A stretch of DNA of 7,449 bases from Methylophilaceae bacterium UBA7525 (GCA_002479405.1 DLMX01000065.1:11123-18571); one strand, 5' to 3'. Shown: positions 1 through 7,202, numbered from the stretch's first letter. Notes: generated by a model not told the origin, from the sequence alone. Program-made: numbers and translations.

Positions 1-699
1 GGCCTGACGATCGACAGTATCCCCAACGAGCCCTACTTCACCAAAGTTTCCGCACCGCAACAGATCGACACCGAGCTGGTCGCCAACCTGGCAGGTATCC
101 CACATGAAGAGTTCGTCGCACTCAACCCCGAACACAACCGCCCCGTGATTACGGCCAAAGCTGGCAATAGCCATGAAATCCTGCTGCCAGTAGAAGCTGC
201 CGATATTTTCATCAGCAACCTTTCCAGCTATGAGCAACCCCTTGTCACCTGGCAAACCTACCATGCGAAACGGGGAGAGAAAGTCGAAAAGATTGCGAAG
301 AAATTCGGCATCAGCACCGCTGAATTCCGTAGCGTCAACAGCCTGCACGACAGCAAGGCATTAACGGAAAACAGACTGGTCCTCGTTCCGGCAAACCACG
401 CCAAGCCGGATCAATCATTCGTACTGGATAAAAACAGGATTGAATTGCTGAATACCAGCCATCGTACGGAACTCAATGCCAAACAAGCTATCAGACACGA
501 GGTTGCGGCGAACGAAACGCTATACGCGATCGCCTTGCGCTATGGTGTCACCGTCAAGCAGATCATGGAAAACAATCAGTTAAAGAATAGCCGCCTGAAA
601 GTCGGACAGGTGCTGGTGATCCCACCCGGAGGCAGGACATCGATACAAAAGCAGGCCGAAAGCAAAAATTCAACATTCATAGCATTGGCGAACCATTGA
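1..699 (+). CDS. mltD: MltD, membrane-bound lytic murein transglycosylase D, C-terminal part (5' end outside window)
   Basis: The frame is open from the first base and ends at TGA 697-699, leaving 232 residues of a longer protein. Lytic transglycosylases of this family cleave peptidoglycan in the periplasm, forming 1,6-anhydromuropeptides. The first 65 or so visible residues (NEPYFTKV, then ELVANLAGIPHEEF and LNPEHNRP) match the linker that follows the SLT catalytic domain in MltD proteins. Two LysM peptidoglycan-binding repeats follow: one at about 250-390 (starting WQTYHAKRGEKVEKIAKKFG, ending LVLVP) and one at about 493-624 (IRHEVAANETLYAIALRYGV to VGQVLVIP). The catalytic glutamate and signal peptide would lie upstream and cannot be checked. 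A GTG at 145 is in frame but is an internal codon, not a start, because homology continues to its left. No clear terminator follows, so read-through into the peptide-binding gene is possible. Confidence 0.9.
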   Translation, partial: GLTIDSIPNEPYFTKVSAPQQIDTELVANLAGIPHEEFVALNPEHNRPVITAKAGNSHEILLPVEAADIFISNLSSYEQPLVTWQTYHAKRGEKVEKIAKKFGISTAEFRSVNSLHDSKALTENRLVLVPANHAKPDQSFVLDKNRIELLNTSHRTELNAKQAIRHEVAANETLYAIALRYGVTVKQIMENNQLKNSRLKVGQVLVIPPGGRTSIQKQAESKNSTFIALANH

Positions 700-775
700 G
701 TACACGAGCTCCAATATATCAGTTGTCAGTAAACGTCCTTCGCGTTCATGCAGGAACAATCACAGTCGCTTGTCA

Positions 776-781
776 TATAAA
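776..781 (+). promoter_or_regulatory. Candidate -10 element upstream of the peptide-binding protein gene
   Basis: TATAAA matches the sigma-70 -10 consensus at five of six bases. It lies 24 bases before the ATG at 806, giving a short leader of about 18 bases. The -35 region at 17 bases spacing (GGAACA, 753-758) matches only three of six. If used, transcription would begin downstream of the TTG at 770 and would favour the ATG at 806 as start. A TTGTCA at 723-728 is a better -35 but has no matching -10. This is a weak call. Confidence 0.25.
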
Positions 782-805
782 CGCCTGAACAGCCCCAAAA
801 TCATT

Positions 806-2446
806 ATGTCGTTCAATCGTTTGCTCTGTCTTTTACTGTTCGGTCTGATCGCAGGCTGTGGCAAATCGCAGCAAAGTACGAACGTCGATTATGATCAAGT
901 CTTCGAACCGGTTAATGGCGGTAACATGATCAACGCCATGACAGGCGAGCCCAGCGGACTTATTCCGATGATTGCCGGCGAGTCCGCAGCCTCTGCAATC
1001 GCCTCCAATATCTTTAACAGCCTGCTCAAATACGACAAGAATCTGGAACTCGAAGGGGAGCTGGCGAAATCCTGGTCGATTTCCTCAGACTACAGAATCA
1101 TCACATTCAAGCTCAAGCCCCATATGCAGTGGGCTGATGGCCAGCCACTAACCAGTGCCGATGTCCTATTTACCTGGCAGCTGGTGACCGATGAAAACAC
1201 ACGCACACCATACGGCTCCGACTACAAACTGGTCATCAAGGCTGAAGCTCCGGACGCGCTGACTTTTCGTGTCAGCTATCAGGAGCCGTACGCACCGGCG
1301 CTGGACACCTGGGCCGGCCTGCAGATACTGCCGAAGCATCTGCTGGAAAGTCAGGACATCAATACCACAGCATTCGCCCGCAACCCTGTCGGTAGCCATT
1401 ACTACAAACTTGAGCAATGGCGTAATGGCGAGCGCATTTCTCTAATCAGGAATCCTCTTGCCACCCAGGGCGAAGCCAGAATCGAGCGTCTGGTATCGCG
1501 CTTTATCCCGGATGCAGCTTCCCAGTTCCTGGAACTGATGGCAGATAACATCGACACCATGAACCTCAACCCGATCCAGTACGCCCGCATATTTCCTTCC
1601 AGACCAGATCTGACACAAAAGATAGGTCTTTACAGGGAACTGGGCAACAACTACACCTATCTCGGTTTCAATCTGAAACGTAAACCTTTTGACGACATCC
1701 GCGTACGTCAGGCCATCAATTTTGCAATCAACAAGCAGGAACTGATCGACGGCGTACTGCTGGGCCTCGGCGAGCCGGTTTCATCTCCCTACAAGCCCGG
1801 CACACGCTGGACCAACCCGGAGTTGCAACCCTATCCCTATGACCCGCAAAAAGCCATCGCATTGCTGAGGGAGGCCGGCTACGCAGATCACGACGGCGAC
1901 GGAATTCTGGACAAGGATGGAAAGCCCCTGACTTTCGAGATGCTCACCAATCAGAACAAGCAGAGAGAAATGAGCGCTGTACTGATTCAGCGCAGACTGA
2001 AGGAAATCGGTATTGATGCCAGAATCCGTGTACTGGAATGGGCCAGTTTCATAGGACGCTTCATCAAGACCGGGGAATTTGATGCTGTGGTATTGGGCTG
2101 GAGTCTGTCCCTGGATCCGGATCAATACAGTATCTGGCATTCTTCGCAACAGGCACCCGGACAGTTCAACTTCCTCGGTTATAACAACCATCAAGTGGAC
2201 AGACTGCTGGAGCAGGGCCGCCTGGAACTGGATATCGAAAAACGCACGAAAATCTATCATGAATTCGCCCGCCTGTTGCTGGAAGACAGCCCAGTCGTCT
2301 ATCTGTATGCAGGTTATGGCCTGCCGGCAATCAACAAACGTATAAAGGGCATTGATGACCCTGCCCCGCCCGCCGGCATCGGTCACAATTCCCATGAATG
2401 GTACATCCCACAACCGCTACGCCGACTTGAGATAAGTGCACAGTAA
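806..2446 (+). CDS. Periplasmic peptide-binding lipoprotein of an ABC importer (SBP_bac_5, OppA/DppA-like)
   Basis: This is the substrate-capturing subunit of an oligopeptide/dipeptide-type importer; numbering is from ATG 806 (546 residues, a usual family length). Residues 1-18 form a lipoprotein signal: FNR, a leucine-rich core, then lipobox LIAGC with Cys18 as the predicted lipidated residue. Family features follow: GELAKSWSIS then WADGQPLTSADVLFTW (about 84-124), NPVGSHYYKLEQW (about 193-205), FDDIRVRQAINFAINKQEL (about 295-313) and the C-terminal lobe with FDAVVLGWSLSLDPDQY (about 425-441). An acidic DHDGDGILDKDG loop occurs at 361-372. The frame extends to a TTG at 770, which would add 12 residues; ATG 806 is preferred because it gives a compact lipoprotein signal, though neither has a good Shine-Dalgarno sequence. 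The gene lies 4 bases before the first permease ATG, so they form an operon. The substrate cannot be read from sequence: peptides are most likely, but this family also binds nickel, heme, sugars and muropeptides. Confidence 0.88.
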   Translation: MSFNRLLCLLLFGLIAGCGKSQQSTNVDYDQVFEPVNGGNMINAMTGEPSGLIPMIAGESAASAIASNIFNSLLKYDKNLELEGELAKSWSISSDYRIITFKLKPHMQWADGQPLTSADVLFTWQLVTDENTRTPYGSDYKLVIKAEAPDALTFRVSYQEPYAPALDTWAGLQILPKHLLESQDINTTAFARNPVGSHYYKLEQWRNGERISLIRNPLATQGEARIERLVSRFIPDAASQFLELMADNIDTMNLNPIQYARIFPSRPDLTQKIGLYRELGNNYTYLGFNLKRKPFDDIRVRQAINFAINKQELIDGVLLGLGEPVSSPYKPGTRWTNPELQPYPYDPQKAIALLREAGYADHDGDGILDKDGKPLTFEMLTNQNKQREMSAVLIQRRLKEIGIDARIRVLEWASFIGRFIKTGEFDAVVLGWSLSLDPDQYSIWHSSQQAPGQFNFLGYNNHQVDRLLEQGRLELDIEKRTKIYHEFARLLLEDSPVVYLYAGYGLPAINKRIKGIDDPAPPAGIGHNSHEWYIPQPLRRLEISAQ

Positions 2447-2450
2447 CACC

Positions 2451-3470
2451 ATGATCCGATACCTGTTGAACCGGTTTTTCTGGATGGTGCCGCTACTGAT
2501 CGGCATCAGCCTGATCTCGTTCTTTATCATGCATCTGGCACCCGGCGACATCACGGCCAGTGAGGCGAGTTTCGACCCCAGAACCAGTGAGGAATCGCGA
2601 CAGAAACTGCGCGAACTCTACAATCTGGACAAGCCCGTCATCGTCCAATATGGCTTATGGTTGAAACGCATGGCAACCCTGGATTTCGGCACTTCCTTTG
2701 CCAGCCATCAGCGCCCGGTGTTCTGGCAGGTCACCGATGAGCAGGGCAATGTACGCAAAGGCATGATTCAGCAGGCTCTGCCCATCACGCTATTGATCAA
2801 CGTTCTCAGTCTGGGCCTGATAATCGCTGTTGCTCTGCCGCTCGGCGTCGTCTCGGCATTGACGCGCAACCGGGCGCCGGATCGGGCCATTACCCTCTTC
2901 GTCTTTATCGGCTTTGCCATTCCAGGATTCTGGCTGGCATTGATGCTGATGTACTGGACCGGTGTAGCCAATAACTGGCTACCGATCTCAGGCCTGCACA
3001 GCATCGGTTATGAGAACATGGGAACAATCGCACAGATATTCGATACGCTAAAACATCTAGTACTACCTGTATTCATCTCCGGACTCAGCGGTCTTGCCGG
3101 CATCTCGCTGTTTGTCCGCAACGGCATGCTGGATGTCCTGCATCAGGATTACATCACGACCGCACGCGCCAAGGGGCTGAGCGAAAATACCGTAGTCTAC
3201 GGCCACGCGCTGCGCAATGCATTGTTACCTTTGATCACCATTTTCGGCTTATCGATTCCCGGCCTGATCGGCGGCTCGGTGATTGCCGAATCGATTTTTG
3301 CCATTCCCGGCATGGGGAAACTGTTCTATGACGCCGTATTGATGCGTGATTTTCCGGTCATCATGGGCATCCTGACCATAGGAGCAGCGTTGACTCTGAT
3401 CGGCAACCTGCTGGCCGATCTTGCCTACGCCTGGGCAGACCCGCGCGTACGTCGGGGAGTCATGCAATGA
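2451..3470 (+). CDS. ABC importer permease, DppB/OppB-like
   Basis: This is the first of two inner-membrane channel subunits for the peptide-type importer (339 residues from ATG 2451). It starts MIRYLLNRFFWMVPLLIGIS, the usual N-terminal membrane segment of DppB/OppB proteins, followed by HLAPGD and the periplasmic LYNLDKPVIVQYGLW segment. Further hydrophobic segments lie at about 110-137, 146-172, 201-222, 257-283 and 303-325, giving six in all. The cytoplasmic EAA loop that docks an ATPase is at about 233-260 (DYITTARAKGLSENTVVYGH then ALRNALLP), followed by ESIFAIPGMGKLF. A GTG at 2436 would add five residues, overlap the upstream gene by 11 bases and sit just behind GAG at 2429-2431; ATG 2451 is chosen because family members usually begin there, but the GTG remains possible. 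The gene probably depends on translational coupling. The end overlaps the next permease by ATGA. Confidence 0.92.
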   Translation: MIRYLLNRFFWMVPLLIGISLISFFIMHLAPGDITASEASFDPRTSEESRQKLRELYNLDKPVIVQYGLWLKRMATLDFGTSFASHQRPVFWQVTDEQGNVRKGMIQQALPITLLINVLSLGLIIAVALPLGVVSALTRNRAPDRAITLFVFIGFAIPGFWLALMLMYWTGVANNWLPISGLHSIGYENMGTIAQIFDTLKHLVLPVFISGLSGLAGISLFVRNGMLDVLHQDYITTARAKGLSENTVVYGHALRNALLPLITIFGLSIPGLIGGSVIAESIFAIPGMGKLFYDAVLMRDFPVIMGILTIGAALTLIGNLLADLAYAWADPRVRRGVMQ

Positions 3471-4285
3471 GGCGCGCCATGTCCAACCCAATGGCCTTCG
3501 GCGGCTTCCTGATTATTGCCATCATCATGTTGCTGGCACTTACCGCCCCACTGATCGCACCCTTCGACCCCGAAGCCATAGACGTCAAATCCATTCTTTT
3601 GCCGCCCTCTTCCACCCACTGGATGGGAACCGACGGGCTGGGTCGCGATGTCTTTTCACGCATGCTCTTTGGCGCCCGCGTGTCGCTGATGGTCGGCATT
3701 GTCGCAGTCGGCATCGCTACTCTGATAGGTATCGTGCTGGGCTCCATTTCCGGCTATTACCGCGGCTGGATTGATGTGTTCATCATGCGCCTGGTCGACG
3801 TCATGTTGTCGATCCCGACCTTCTTCCTGATTCTGGCCGTCATCGCCTTTCTCACACCGTCGATCTGGAACATCATGATCGTTATCGGCCTGACTTCCTG
3901 GATGGGCGTCACCAGACTGGTGCGCGCCGAATTTCTCAGTCTGCGCAGCCGCGAGTTCGTCATGGCGTCGGAAACCTTGGGGGCACGGGACGGCAGGCTG
4001 ATCTTCAGGCACCTGCTGCCAAACAGCCTGACCCCCATCATTGTCAGCTCTGTCCTCGGTGTTGCCAGCGCCGTGCTGGTCGAATCGGGTCTCAGTTTCC
4101 TGGGCCTGGGTGTGCAGGCACCACAGTCCTCCTGGGGCAACATCCTGACGGATGGCAAGGAATATATCGAATTCGCCTGGTGGCTGTCGCTGTTTCCGGG
4201 GCTGGCGATTCTGATTACCGTGTTAGGGTATAATTTGCTCGGAGAAGGTCTGCGCGACGCTCTGGATCCGCGCAGCACAAGTTAA
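3467..4285 (+). CDS. ABC importer permease, DppC/OppC-like
   Basis: This is the second channel subunit of the importer, 272 residues and close to the usual family length. The ATG shares ATGA with the stop of the previous gene, so translation is probably coupled; a second ATG at 3479 (MSNPMAFGG) is a possible alternative. Visible features are an N-terminal membrane segment (about 12-30), the PLIAPFDP turn, the family signature HWMGTDGLGRDVFSRMLFGA (51-70), further membrane segments from about 73 to 95, 104-128, 133-145, 187-208 and 238-259, and the EAA loop at about 162-186 (REFVMASETLGARDGRLIFR, then HLLPN). The C terminus (GYNLLGEGLRDALDPR) is intact. The next gene on the strand is fabI after an 83-base gap, not the dppD/dppF-type ATPases that commonly follow, so the energising subunits must be encoded elsewhere. 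Confidence 0.93.
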   Translation: MRRAMSNPMAFGGFLIIAIIMLLALTAPLIAPFDPEAIDVKSILLPPSSTHWMGTDGLGRDVFSRMLFGARVSLMVGIVAVGIATLIGIVLGSISGYYRGWIDVFIMRLVDVMLSIPTFFLILAVIAFLTPSIWNIMIVIGLTSWMGVTRLVRAEFLSLRSREFVMASETLGARDGRLIFRHLLPNSLTPIIVSSVLGVASAVLVESGLSFLGLGVQAPQSSWGNILTDGKEYIEFAWWLSLFPGLAILITVLGYNLLGEGLRDALDPRSTS

Positions 4286-4333
4286 CAGCCGGGCGCCCGC
4301 AAATATCCTGCGAACTCGGCCGAACATACGCCT

Positions 4334-4361
4334 TATATTCACATCCATACATAAAAAAGGA
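4334..4361 (+). promoter_or_regulatory. Candidate -10 element and ribosome binding site of fabI
   Basis: TATATT at 4334-4339 matches five of six bases of the sigma-70 -10 box and would give a leader of about 20-25 bases. No good -35 lies at 16-18 bases upstream, so the promoter call is weak and fabI may also be read from the permease operon. The Shine-Dalgarno sequence is clear: AAAAAAGGA ends at 4361, seven bases before the ATG at 4369, and is the strongest ribosome binding site seen in the window. Confidence 0.4.
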
Positions 4362-4368
4362 AAATCTC

Positions 4369-5154
4369 ATGGGATTTCTAGCCGGAAAACGCGCACTTAT
4401 CGTCGGTCTGCTCAGTAACCGCTCCATCGCTTATGGCATTGCCGAAGCCATGAAGCGCGAGGGCGCCGAACTTGCGTTCACCTACCAAACCGAAAAATTC
4501 CAGGACCGCGTCACCAAGCTGGCGGCAGAATTCGATTCCAGCATCGTCCTGCCCTGCGATGTCGCGGATGATGCCCAGATTGACGCACTCTTCCCGGCAC
4601 TGGCCAAACACTGGGATGGCTTCGACATCCTGATTCACTCAGTGGCCTTTGTGCCCAAGGTCGCGCTGGATGGCGATTATCTGGAAAGCGTCACACGCGA
4701 ATATTTCCGCATTGCCCACGATGTCAGCTCCTACAGCTTCTCGGCATTGGCAAAAGCTGCACTGCCAATGATGGAAGGTCGCAATGGCAGCATGCTGACC
4801 ATCAGCTATCTGGGAGCTGAACGCAGCCTGCCCAATTACAACGTCATGGGGCTGGCCAAGGCCAGCCTGGAAGCCAACGTGCGTTACATGGCGCAAAGCC
4901 TGGGCCCCAAGGGTATCCGCGTCAATGCAGTATCCGCCGGCCCGATCAAGACGCTGGCAGCATCCGGCATCTCCGGCTTCGACAAGATCCTCGGCTTCAA
5001 CGAAAAACATGCACCTTTGCGCCGTAACGTCACCATCGAGGAAGTCGGTAATACCGCAGCCTTCCTATCCAGTGATCTTGCTTCAGGCATCACCGCCGAA
5101 ATCACCTATGTTGACGGCGGCATGAATACCACAGTCGCTGCAGTTGTTGACTAA
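4369..5154 (+). CDS. fabI: FabI, enoyl-[acyl-carrier-protein] reductase (NADH)
   Basis: FabI catalyses the last step of each fatty-acid elongation cycle, reducing trans-2-enoyl-ACP with NADH in the cytoplasm. The 261-residue protein lines up almost end to end with E. coli FabI (262 residues) from memory of that sequence. The N-terminal nucleotide-binding segment is MGFLAGKRALIVGLLSNRSI, followed by AYGIAEAM and EGAELAFTYQ; CDV at 63-65 is the adenine-binding site. The active-site tyrosines and lysine of the family are present: Tyr147 in ISYLGAE, and Tyr157 with Lys164 in NYNVMGLAKAS. RVNAVSAGPIKTLAASGI (184-201) is the substrate-loop region, and VDGG is near the C terminus. Residue 93 is Ala (HSVAFVP) where E. 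coli has Gly, a natural variation in this family and not by itself evidence of triclosan resistance. The start is fixed by the conserved MGFL and the strong ribosome binding site. Confidence 0.97.
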   Translation: MGFLAGKRALIVGLLSNRSIAYGIAEAMKREGAELAFTYQTEKFQDRVTKLAAEFDSSIVLPCDVADDAQIDALFPALAKHWDGFDILIHSVAFVPKVALDGDYLESVTREYFRIAHDVSSYSFSALAKAALPMMEGRNGSMLTISYLGAERSLPNYNVMGLAKASLEANVRYMAQSLGPKGIRVNAVSAGPIKTLAASGISGFDKILGFNEKHAPLRRNVTIEEVGNTAAFLSSDLASGITAEITYVDGGMNTTVAAVVD

Positions 5155-5172
5155 CCATCCTCAAAACCCTGT

Positions 5173-5201
5173 AAAAAAGGCAGCCATAGGCTGCCTTTTT
5201 T
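5173..5201. terminator. Bidirectional rho-independent terminator between fabI and ppiD
   Basis: AAAAAAGGCAGCC (5173-5185) and GGCTGCCTTTTTT (5189-5201) are perfect inverted repeats of 13 bases around an ATA loop. The GC-rich core of seven pairs is flanked by an A tract on the left and a T tract on the right, so an RNA from either strand ends in a hairpin followed by uridines. It begins 18 bases after the fabI stop and lies 31 bases beyond the stop of the convergent ppiD, which fits use by both genes. Confidence 0.92.
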
Positions 5202-5221
5202 ATTTCCATCAAAATTGCAAT

Positions 5222-5236
5222 CTGACCGGCGGTCAG
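5222..5236 (-). other. Small inverted repeat overlapping the ppiD stop codon
   Basis: CTGACC (5222-5227) and GGTCAG (5231-5236) pair perfectly around a GGC loop. The right arm contains the TGA stop codon of ppiD (5233-5235 on the plus strand, read in reverse). A six-pair stem with a three-base loop could form in the ppiD mRNA. The bases beyond it on the minus strand (ATTGCAATTTTG) are only mildly U-rich, so it is at best an auxiliary terminator or 3' end stabiliser before the main hairpin. Confidence 0.4.
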
Positions 5237-7131
5237 TTGTCCGCTCCTGATCGCATGAGTTGCTGGTTCACGCTGACCTTGCCCTTCGCACGCAAGGTCT
5301 TGAGGTAGGCGTCTACATATTCGGCAGCCAATGCTGCCTGCATTTCAATTTTGGCAGCCTGACGCGCACTCTCATCATCCGGCAAGTTTGCGTTAACGGC
5401 CGAAACCTTGATCAGCAGGAAACCCTTGTTGGCATCTGCAACACCGGCATAAGCCGGCAAGCTATCGGTCTTGATCTTGAAAGCGTTACTCATGGTCAGA
5501 TCGGTCAGGCCCTGCGCATTTTTGCGATCTACAACTACCGGTGGGATCCAGTCCAGATCTTTTGCTTCCTTGCCTGCACGCAAATCTGCCAGCACCGCTT
5601 CACCCTTGTCGATGGCGATCCTGGCTGCTGCTTCGACGCGCAAGAACTCTTCAATACCGGACTGCACCTCCTCGAAAGTTTTCGGCGCAGCAGGCTTGTG
5701 GTCCAGCACGCGTGCAACCATCAAGGAATTGGGCGCCACTTCCACTGCCTCCGTATTGCGGCCATCCTTCAGGACATCTTCAGAAAATACCAGATCACGC
5801 ATTCTGTCGCTCTTGAACACGCGCGCAACATCTTCGCGGCTCATCCATGGGGTTTTCTGGATATCCAGACTGAATGCCTTGGCTGCCGGCTCCAGGCTGG
5901 TCGATTGCTCATAAACGATATTGCTGAAATCCTCGGCATTTTCCGTGAACTTTGCCAACGCCTTCTGGTAGATCAGTTCACCACGAATTTGCGGTGCAAC
6001 ACTTTCAAGTGTCACGGCTTCGCCGGATATCTCCGTCAGTTTGATGATGTGATAACCGAACTCGGATTCCACCAAGTCACTAATTGCGCCAGGCGCCATG
6101 GAGAACACAGCATCATCGAAAGATTTCACCATGACGCCCCGTCCGAACATGCCCAGATCACCGCCATTCTGGGCAGAACCAGGATCCTGAGAATGTTTCT
6201 TCGCCAATTCAGCGAACTGCTCTGGATTCTTTCTGACTTCCTCTAGAATCTGCCTGGCCTTGGTACGCGCCTCTTCCTTGGCTGCAGGGGTAGGACTCAG
6301 ACCGAAACCGATAAGGATATGACTGGCACGTCGTTCTTCATCACCATGGAACTTGTCTGCATTATCGTCAAAGAACTTCCTGACCTCTTCTTCCGTCACC
6401 TGCATCGTCGGCAGCAAGGTGTTGGCCGACATCAGGACAAACTCAAGTTGGACCTGCTCAGGAACCTGAAACCTGTCCTTGTTTTTCTCATAGTATTCCT
6501 GGACCTTGGCCGGCTCGATGCTGACTTCGGAGAGATAATCAGCCGTCTTGATTTCAGCCACGCTGACTTCACGTTCCTGCAATTCTGCTTTCAGTGTCTG
6601 CTCAACAAGGATGTCCGGAATATACGCGAGCGAGGCAAACCCTTCCCTTGCCTGCTGTGCCTTCAGATCCTGCCTGATTGCCGATTCAAAATCCTTCAGC
6701 GTCATACGATTCTGCGTCAGCAACTGATAATAGAGTTCTTCGGAAAACTTACCGTCAACACTGAATTCAGGCATGCTGGTGATGTACTGGCTCAATTGTT
6801 CGTCGCTGATGCTGAAATTGGCACGCTTGACTTCGACTGAAAGCAAGCGGTCGTTGATCAATTTGTCTAGCACTGACTGCCTCAATTCAGGCCGGTCAAG
6901 AATGGTCATGTCAGTCTGCCCTTCGGACTGCAGACGATTACGCAGGTTTTGCAGGGCATTTCCAAATTCCTGCACCGTGATCGCATCACCTTCCACCTTG
7001 GCGATCGGTACATTTGAACCCGCACCTTGCAGATACTGGTCGATACCGAACAATGCAAAAGGGATCGTAATCAACGCCAGAATTACTTTGGCCAACCAAC
7101 CTTTAGTGCGCTCGCGAATTGCTTCCAACAT
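5233..7131 (-). CDS. ppiD: PpiD, membrane-anchored periplasmic peptidyl-prolyl isomerase / chaperone (SurA-like)
   Basis: PpiD is an inner-membrane protein facing the periplasm that assists folding of exported proteins, and in E. coli it is found at the Sec translocon. The protein has 632 residues, close to the E. coli length. A short cytoplasmic N terminus (MLEAIRERTKGWLAK) precedes one membrane segment at about 13-30. A SurA-like chaperone region spans about 40-260, with VEGDAITVQEF and VLDKLINDRLL. The parvulin (rotamase) domain is at about 266-368: RRASHILIGFGL with His271, DPGSAQNGGDLGMFGRGVMV, and FGYHIIKL with His361. The parvulin signature residues look well preserved, although E. coli PpiD has little isomerase activity, so activity cannot be assumed. 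The C-terminal 250 residues are another substrate-binding segment. The start ATG has a modest GAGAAAG sequence eight bases upstream. The gene is monocistronic by appearance, convergent with fabI. SurA is the main alternative, but the N-terminal anchor argues for PpiD. Confidence 0.95.
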   Translation of the reverse strand: MLEAIRERTKGWLAKVILALITIPFALFGIDQYLQGAGSNVPIAKVEGDAITVQEFGNALQNLRNRLQSEGQTDMTILDRPELRQSVLDKLINDRLLSVEVKRANFSISDEQLSQYITSMPEFSVDGKFSEELYYQLLTQNRMTLKDFESAIRQDLKAQQAREGFASLAYIPDILVEQTLKAELQEREVSVAEIKTADYLSEVSIEPAKVQEYYEKNKDRFQVPEQVQLEFVLMSANTLLPTMQVTEEEVRKFFDDNADKFHGDEERRASHILIGFGLSPTPAAKEEARTKARQILEEVRKNPEQFAELAKKHSQDPGSAQNGGDLGMFGRGVMVKSFDDAVFSMAPGAISDLVESEFGYHIIKLTEISGEAVTLESVAPQIRGELIYQKALAKFTENAEDFSNIVYEQSTSLEPAAKAFSLDIQKTPWMSREDVARVFKSDRMRDLVFSEDVLKDGRNTEAVEVAPNSLMVARVLDHKPAAPKTFEEVQSGIEEFLRVEAAARIAIDKGEAVLADLRAGKEAKDLDWIPPVVVDRKNAQGLTDLTMSNAFKIKTDSLPAYAGVADANKGFLLIKVSAVNANLPDDESARQAAKIEMQAALAAEYVDAYLKTLRAKGKVSVNQQLMRSGADN

Positions 7132-7174
7132 GACAAAGACTTTCTCTGTTTCAACATCAAAATTAAAGTTTCAG

Positions 7175-7202
7175 CACCCGGATGCCAATCGCTGCCGGGG
7201 TG
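7175..7202 (-). other. Hairpin in the ppiD leader
   Basis: CACCCGG (7175-7181) and CCGGGGTG (7195-7202) can pair with one bulged G, around a 13-base loop. It would sit in the 5' untranslated RNA of ppiD, about 45-70 bases before the start codon, just downstream of the predicted promoter. The bases after it on the minus strand are A/T-rich without a run of T, so it does not look like a standard terminator. Its role, if any, is unknown. Confidence 0.35.

Noticed and set aside
748..780. Ten-codon ORF (MQEQSQSLVI) before the binding-protein gene, a possible leader peptide
   Set aside because: There is no Shine-Dalgarno sequence before it, no run of regulatory codons and no attenuator hairpin after it; it may even lie upstream of the transcription start.
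1781..2413. 210-codon minus-strand frame antisense to the binding-protein gene
   Set aside because: No domain, no context and fully inside a strongly supported gene on the other strand.
4290..4299. Perfect palindrome CGGGCGCCCG after the second permease, as terminator or operator
   Set aside because: It has no loop and no T tract, so it is not a terminator, and a single short GC palindrome is not enough to call an operator.
4645..4660. Ala93 in FabI as a triclosan-resistance change
   Set aside because: Alanine at this position occurs naturally in other FabI proteins, including triclosan-sensitive ones, so it is not evidence of selected resistance.
5260..6246. Long open frame of 328 codons on the plus strand, antisense to ppiD
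   Set aside because: Its product is rich in Cys, His and Gln with no recognisable domain, and it lies entirely opposite a clearly homologous gene; no ribosome binding site or promoter supports it. It follows from the codon use of ppiD.
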